Position numbers and translations under genes: made by a program. The notes below the pieces were generated by a model, which made no database searches, had not been told where the DNA came from, and saw only the letters and a list, made by a program, of their open reading frames with translations. A stretch of DNA of 7,751 bases from Pyrodictiaceae archaeon. Lineage in GTDB: Archaea > Thermoproteota > Thermoprotei_A > Sulfolobales > Pyrodictiaceae. The DNA lies in the NCBI GenBank assembly GCA_027046525.1, contig JALTYD010000003.1, positions 1 through 7,751 of the forward strand, written 5' to 3'. Positions 5,022 to 7,751 of this stretch are shown here, piece after piece; position 1 is the first letter of the stretch, and each line of letters starts with the position of its first letter.

Positions 5022-6107
5022 ATGTCTAAGAAAAAAGAAGTAAATTGTGAAGAACTATGTCCTGAGTGGGAGTGTACACAACCTAGTGAGTATAGCGGTA
5101 TATGGGTCGTAGGCGAAATAGACGAGACCGAAGAAACTATCAGCGAGCCTAGTCTACAAATGCTAACACCAGCTAACTACATAGCATCTAAACTAGGTGT
5201 AGAAGTCGAGGGTCTACTACTAGGATATGATAAAGAGCTACTAGAGAAAGCTGCACATGAAATGATATACCATGGTGCTAATAGAGTAAGAATTCTCACT
5301 AGTAATAAACTAAAACCATACATAGCAGAAGTATATGCTAGAATAATATCTCAGATAGTAGATAAGTATAAACCAGAAGTAGTATTCTTCCCAGCAACTA
5401 TGAAAGGTAGAGAACTAGCACCATATGTAGCAAATACACTAAGAGCAGGAATAACAGCCGATTGTACACAATTCGATGTAGACGAGAAGACAGGAGATGT
5501 ACTAATGATACGTCCACCATTTGCAGCAATACTACTAGCTTATATTAAGACACCTACAAGAAGACCCCAGATAGGAACTGCACGACCTAATGTATTCCCT
5601 AAACCTCCTAGAGATGCTTCGAGGAAAGGAGAAATACTATGGGAGGACGAGAAAGAATACAAAATACCGAGACCACGAACTAGACTAGTAAGAGTCGAGT
5701 ATATGAAGAGAGAAGAAATACCAATAGAAAAAGCAGAATATATTGTCTCAGGAGGTAGAGGCGTAGGTACACTAGAAGGCTTCAAGATGCTGGAAGAACT
5801 AGCAGAACTACTAGGAGGAGTAGTAGCTGGTAGTAGAAAAGCAGTCGATCTAGGACTTATCCCACACGATAAACAAGTTGGACAAACTGGTAAAGCAGTA
5901 AAAGCGAAATTATACATAGCTGTTGGAATCAGCGGTGCTGCACAACACGTTGTAGGAATAAGAGAATGTAGAGTTGTAGTAGCTATAAATAAGGATCCAG
6001 ATGCTCCTATATTCAAACACGCAGACTATGGAATAGTAGGAGACTGGAGAGAGATAGTAACAGAACTAATAAAAGCTCTCAGAGAAAGAACCAAAAAAGC
6101 TAGCTGA
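5022..6107 (+). CDS. etfA: Electron transfer flavoprotein alpha subunit (EtfA/FixB)
   Basis: With the start at 5022 the protein has 361 residues. The N-terminal ETF domain begins at YSGIWVVGEID (24-34) and includes the TADCT block (145-149) and RPQIGTARPNVF (181-192). The C-terminal FAD domain holds SGGRGVG (243-249), GSRKAVDLGLIPHDKQVGQTGK (270-291), LYIAVGISGAAQHVVGI (297-313) and the AINKDPDAPIF-HADYGIVGD stretch (321-341). These are all signatures of the EtfA FAD site that carries electrons to the partner, here FixC. The first 22 residues form an extension with three cysteines, C9-x3-C13-x4-C18, which many EtfA proteins lack. The stop is TGA, and the 3' end overlaps the convergent permease gene by 8 bases. 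No oligo-T terminator is obvious in the 100 bases after the stop. Confidence 0.96.
   Translation: MSKKKEVNCEELCPEWECTQPSEYSGIWVVGEIDETEETISEPSLQMLTPANYIASKLGVEVEGLLLGYDKELLEKAAHEMIYHGANRVRILTSNKLKPYIAEVYARIISQIVDKYKPEVVFFPATMKGRELAPYVANTLRAGITADCTQFDVDEKTGDVLMIRPPFAAILLAYIKTPTRRPQIGTARPNVFPKPPRDASRKGEILWEDEKEYKIPRPRTRLVRVEYMKREEIPIEKAEYIVSGGRGVGTLEGFKMLEELAELLGGVVAGSRKAVDLGLIPHDKQVGQTGKAVKAKLYIAVGISGAAQHVVGIRECRVVVAINKDPDAPIFKHADYGIVGDWREIVTELIKALRERTKKAS
6093..6098 (-). terminator. T6 run after the permease gene, inside etfA
   Basis: On the minus strand TTTTTT follows the permease TAG stop by one base. On the plus strand the same six bases are the AAA AAA Lys-Lys codons at the end of etfA. 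Its position directly after the stop fits an archaeal oligo-T terminator. Confidence 0.4.
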
Positions 6108-7722
6108 GCATAAGGATATTCATTACAACCCACGTAGAAGCTACAAACAATGTTGCTAGTACAACAATGACTCCTATCTTAATCCACTCACCGAATCTTA
6201 CATGCATCTTTCTCTTCTCCATGAGCCCAGCAGCTACTATATTAGCTGTACTTCCAATAATAGTTAGATTCCCACCCATAGTACCTCCGAACAAGAGACT
6301 CCATGGTAGCATAAACGAACCTATAACTCCTAGATTCATAATAGTCTCTGCTACAGGAGATAAAGTAACTATTACTGGCATATTATCGATAAACCCGCTC
6401 ATAAACGCTGTAGAATACATTACAAGTATATTAGCTAGTATCCCAGTACTAACATCGTAGCCTCCTCCGATAGACGAGAGAATAACATATGCTATCTTGT
6501 CTGTAACACCACTGTAACTCAGTGCAGCTGCTTGAGCGAAGAGGAACATAAAGAATAACAGAGCCCACCACTCAACTTTTTCTTCGATGAGCTTTCTAGC
6601 TCCATAACCTGTCCTAATTAGAGCTATTGCAGCTGTTATTACTGGGAAGACTATCAGTGCATCATGTTCAGTAATTGTAAGCCCTCTCCCCCAGTAGAGT
6701 CTATGTAGTAGGCTATTGAGAAATTCAGCTACCTGAGTATGTAGAGCTATACCAGTAATGGTTATAAGGAAGAGTATAGCTGAGATATAGAATTCTCTAA
6801 TATCTCTAACCTCTACCCAGGGATCAAGTTCTAGTCCTTTCTTCTCTACAATAGTCTTTATCTTCTTGAGGTCTCTTCTTAGGTATATCCTAGAGATTAT
6901 AAAGGTTACGAGTAGAGCTGTAAATGCTGCTGGAGATGCGTACCGTATGAAGTCCAAGAATGATAACTTGAAGTAGAGACCAATGTAGATTCCTATAGGA
7001 TTACCTATCATAGTAGCAGCGCTTCCAATATTAGTAGCAAATACAACAACTAGTACCCATGGAATAGCTCTCATATTAAAGAGTTTAGTTATCTCAAAAG
7101 TGAGATAAGTCACATAGACTATACTTGAGACTTCATCTACTAAGGCAGCCATTATAAATGATACAAGCGTTAGTAGAAACAGCAAGGCGCTTGGATTACC
7201 ACGAGATGCTAGAACCATCTTTATAGAGACGTATCTTAGGAACCCAGTCTCTTCTAAATATCCTACTACTGTCATCATAGCTATCAAGAATATGACTAGG
7301 TCTAACTCCATATGCTCGAGCGCTGAGGATAGAGGTACTACACCTAGAAATATCATAGCTACTAGTCCGAGGAAAACTGCAGCTACTCTCCTCTCCCAGA
7401 ACATAATAGCTCCTAGAACTGATACATAGAATATCGACATTGCAATTACTTGTTTTACAACAGCATTTCTATCGTCAAGATCTAGGAGTTCACAGTGTAG
7501 CTTATAGCCTTCTCTAACAGCCTTCTCAGAGATTTCTCTCTTCTCGTATACCTCTTTTATAGTATCAGTCTGGCAGACTTTAATAGAATATATTTCATGT
7601 AGTTTATTGTATGGTTCTTCGTCAGGTATTACTAATCGTGGGAGGCCAGTAGATATCAAGATAACGCCTATAATAGCGAGTAGGATGTACGCGATGACTT
7701 TACTGTTCTGCTTCAGCTCCAC
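6100..7722 (-). CDS. ArsB/NhaD-type ion transporter superfamily permease, 540 residues
   Basis: This large polytopic membrane protein has a two-repeat layout typical of the ArsB/NhaD/SLC13-like ion transporter superfamily. The first half has an ALVDEVSSIVYVTYL helix (193-207) and NIGSAATMIGNPIGIYIG (231-248). The second half has FIDNMPVIVTLSPV (444-457) and GGTMGGNLTIIGSTANIVAAG (479-499). The two halves are joined by a charged cytoplasmic loop (281-312). A hydrophobic N-terminal helix (9-26) is followed by a charged loop of about 60 residues (27-87) with Cys50 and Cys77. The positive-inside rule places this loop outside, where a disulfide is possible. The end of the protein (STANIVAAGLMEK) resembles NhaD Na+/H+ antiporters; arsenite or organic-anion transport remains possible and the substrate is unassigned. 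The start is GTG, with AGGAGGT four bases upstream and an in-frame TAG just beyond. Confidence 0.9.
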   Translation of the reverse strand: MELKQNSKVIAYILLAIIGVILISTGLPRLVIPDEEPYNKLHEIYSIKVCQTDTIKEVYEKREISEKAVREGYKLHCELLDLDDRNAVVKQVIAMSIFYVSVLGAIMFWERRVAAVFLGLVAMIFLGVVPLSSALEHMELDLVIFLIAMMTVVGYLEETGFLRYVSIKMVLASRGNPSALLFLLTLVSFIMAALVDEVSSIVYVTYLTFEITKLFNMRAIPWVLVVVFATNIGSAATMIGNPIGIYIGLYFKLSFLDFIRYASPAAFTALLVTFIISRIYLRRDLKKIKTIVEKKGLELDPWVEVRDIREFYISAILFLITITGIALHTQVAEFLNSLLHRLYWGRGLTITEHDALIVFPVITAAIALIRTGYGARKLIEEKVEWWALLFFMFLFAQAAALSYSGVTDKIAYVILSSIGGGYDVSTGILANILVMYSTAFMSGFIDNMPVIVTLSPVAETIMNLGVIGSFMLPWSLLFGGTMGGNLTIIGSTANIVAAGLMEKRKMHVRFGEWIKIGVIVVLATLFVASTWVVMNILMLS

Positions 7723-7726
7723 TTCA

Positions 7727-7733
7727 ACCTCCT
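7727..7733 (-). promoter_or_regulatory. Ribosome binding site AGGAGGT of the permease
   Basis: AGGAGGT on the minus strand lies four bases before the GTG at 7722. An in-frame TAG (7734-7732) overlaps it, so the GTG is the only workable start. The promoter is probably beyond the window edge. Confidence 0.75.
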
Positions 7734-7751
7734 ATTACTACAGGCTAGTAG

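Larger units (their letters stand above)
2589..6107 (+). other. Electron-transfer operon fixC-fixX-etfB-etfA (EtfABCX complex)
   Basis: Four same-strand genes are linked by a 4-base ATGA overlap and gaps of 17 and 14 bases. Each later gene has its own purine-rich ribosome binding site, and no promoter or terminator is visible between them. The four products are exactly the subunits of an EtfABCX/FixABCX complex, so stoichiometric co-expression is expected. The order differs from the fixABCX order of nitrogen-fixing bacteria: the C and X genes come first here. Confidence 0.9.

Noticed and set aside
5540..6016. Minus-strand open frame of 158 codons
   Set aside because: It is antisense to the most conserved FAD-binding part of etfA and has no recognisable domain or ribosome binding site.
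6167..6460. Plus-strand open frame of 97 codons
   Set aside because: It is antisense to the conserved second-half motifs of the permease; its hydrophobicity is a shadow of that membrane protein.

Overview
The window looks like chromosomal DNA of a crenarchaeal (Thermoproteota) archaeon, probably a hyperthermophile. This rests on the moderate-to-low GC content, on strong use of A-ending codons (CTA Leu, ATA Ile, GTA Val, AGA Arg), on archaeal-type promoter and oligo-T signals, on Shine-Dalgarno sites of the GGTGA/GAGGTGA type, on TTG and GTG starts, and on the protein families present. I cannot name the genus. No RNA gene, transposon, CRISPR array or phage gene was seen.

Region 1 (2-991, +): the 3' part of a gene for a surface-exposed, probably N-glycosylated beta-sandwich protein with one C-terminal membrane anchor. 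Its start lies outside the window. Region 2 (992-1126): a 135-base intergenic stretch with an oligo-T run, a good TATA box, an inverted repeat over the expected transcription start and a repeated TATGCAT motif. Region 3 (1127-2490, +): a probable two-gene unit of an unrecognised coiled-coil protein of 139 residues and a polytopic UPF0104/COG0392 (LPG-synthase/flippase-like) membrane protein. It ends in an 11-bp inverted repeat that spans the stop codon.

Region 4 (2589-6107, +) is the metabolic core: fixC-fixX-etfB-etfA, packed with a 4-base overlap and gaps of 17 and 14 bases. Together these encode an EtfABCX (FixABCX) complex. EtfB/EtfA form the FAD-carrying electron transfer flavoprotein, FixC is the flavin quinone-oxidoreductase-like subunit, and FixX is a ferredoxin-like subunit with ligands for two iron-sulfur clusters. 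Characterised relatives oxidise NADH and split the electrons between a quinone and a ferredoxin or flavodoxin. That activity is inferred here from family and gene context.

Region 5 (6100-7722, -): a convergent gene for a 540-residue ArsB/NhaD-type ion permease, whose 3' end overlaps etfA by 8 bases. Its probable oligo-T terminator is written in the last lysine codons of etfA. The most useful second-look items are the three-cysteine N-terminal extension of EtfA, the repeated motifs in the 992-1126 promoter region, the unusual dominance of TAG stop codons and CTAG, and the modified first-half motif of the permease.
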